A DNA stretch of 6,204 nucleotides from Desulfobulbaceae bacterium (lineage in GTDB: Bacteria > Desulfobacterota > Desulfobulbia > Desulfobulbales > Desulfocapsaceae), in contig DAOVUU010000167.1 of NCBI GenBank assembly GCA_030632405.1, positions 1-6,204 of the forward strand. Reading direction: 5' to 3'. The notes under the pieces were generated by a model. The model saw only the letters and a program-made list of their open reading frames with translations. It did not search any database and was not told the DNA's origin. Every line of letters starts with the position of its first letter. Positions within the stretch are counted from its first letter, which is position 1. Of the stretch, positions 5,732 through 6,204 are shown in pieces. The position numbers and the translations under genes are program-made.

Positions 5732-6204
5732 AGCAGGCCAGTCATTATCTGTAGAAAATAAACGGTTTCTTCCATGCCAATTCGACCATCTACATTAATA
5801 TCGTAATCCATGTCCAATGATACATCAGGTTGACCGGTCGTGATTTGAAGTACCCGTACAACTTCATGCAGTCCCACGGTTCCACGCTGCTGGGCAAGCT
5901 GTCTGGGGGGGAGTAAATAGCTGGTGAATGTCTCGGTTCCATTTATACCGAGAAACCGGGTGACCGTAACCTGCTCACCACCGCTTAACACCATATTCAT
6001 ATATGTGGCAGCATCAAAAACATTAGCACCGTCCATGGCGGCAAAAGGGACTGTTACACCGTCTCCAACCATTCCGGTTACGGGATAATCACTTCCTTCC
6101 ACCTGAACTGCAACAATAGTCCCCCCACTGGCATCTCCACCATTTGCCAGAGGTGTATCTATAAGGATTGTATCATTGGTAAAGAAATACTCAGGTAAGT
6201 CCGG
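5728..6204 (-). CDS. Dockerin-like EF-hand protein, C-terminal part (cut by right window edge)
   Basis: The frame is open from the right edge down to TGA 5730-5728 and gives 158 residues, the end of a longer protein. A GTG at 6102 lies inside the frame and need not be a start, because the reading continues uninterrupted to the edge. Residues about 10-100 look like secreted beta-rich material: many Gly, Thr, Val and Asp, little Lys, no membrane helix. The last 50 residues form two dockerin-like half repeats, GTVGLHEVVRVLQITTG (108-124) and DGRIGMEETVYFLQIMTG (139-156). The second is preceded by a complete calcium loop with Asp135, Asn137, Asp139, Gly143 and Glu146; the first loop is degenerate. 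Such endings occur on secreted proteins outside cellulosomes, where the partner is usually unknown. The overall function cannot be read here. Its stop overlaps the start of the binding-protein gene by three bases, suggesting co-transcription. Confidence 0.75.
   Translation of the reverse strand, partial: PDLPEYFFTNDTILIDTPLANGGDASGGTIVAVQVEGSDYPVTGMVGDGVTVPFAAMDGANVFDAATYMNMVLSGGEQVTVTRFLGINGTETFTSYLLPPRQLAQQRGTVGLHEVVRVLQITTGQPDVSLDMDYDINVDGRIGMEETVYFLQIMTGLL

Overview
The window looks like chromosomal DNA from a Gram-negative bacterium, most plausibly an anaerobic member of the Desulfobacterota (former Deltaproteobacteria). This placement is an inference. It rests on a short MoaE variant that I associate with sulfate reducers, on a large protein ending in a dockerin-like EF-hand segment, and on the mix of exported and inner-membrane proteins. 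I see no rRNA, tRNA, insertion sequence, CRISPR array or phage gene. Coding density is high, and no stretch over about 130 bases lacks a gene.

Left part, plus strand (1-1888): the last 38 codons of a LysM-domain protein (3-119), then a short MoaE-like molybdopterin synthase large subunit (best start 163, stop 528), then a YihY/BrkB-family inner-membrane protein with a C-terminal winged-helix-like region (578-1888). The three genes are co-oriented with gaps of 43 and 49 bases and could be co-transcribed.

Right part, minus strand, read from 6204 down to 1907: the C-terminal 158 residues of a protein ending in a dockerin-like Ca-binding segment (5728-6204, open at the window edge). Next come a periplasmic solute-binding protein of the iron(III)-type ABC family (4700-5731), a fused two-domain ABC permease of the FbpB type (3094-4677), and a small exported protein homologous to the C-terminal domain of the chromate-resistance protein ChrB (2599-3072). 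A putative rho-independent terminator (2571-2601) follows. Beyond it lies a LysE/RhtB-type amino-acid exporter (1907-2533), convergent with the YihY gene across an 18-base gap.

The binding-protein, permease and ChrB-like genes sit within 22 bases of one another, and the binding-protein gene overlaps the stop of the dockerin-like gene by 3 bases. They are therefore probably one operon whose promoter lies beyond the right edge. The binding protein would capture a ligand in the periplasm and deliver it to the permease. No ATP-binding subunit is present, so it must be encoded elsewhere or shared. The ligand is uncertain: the family is usually called iron(III), but the tandem tyrosines of classical FbpA are not visible. 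Pairing this transporter with an exported ChrB-like domain is the most interesting feature of the window. Nothing here amounts to a clearly new system.
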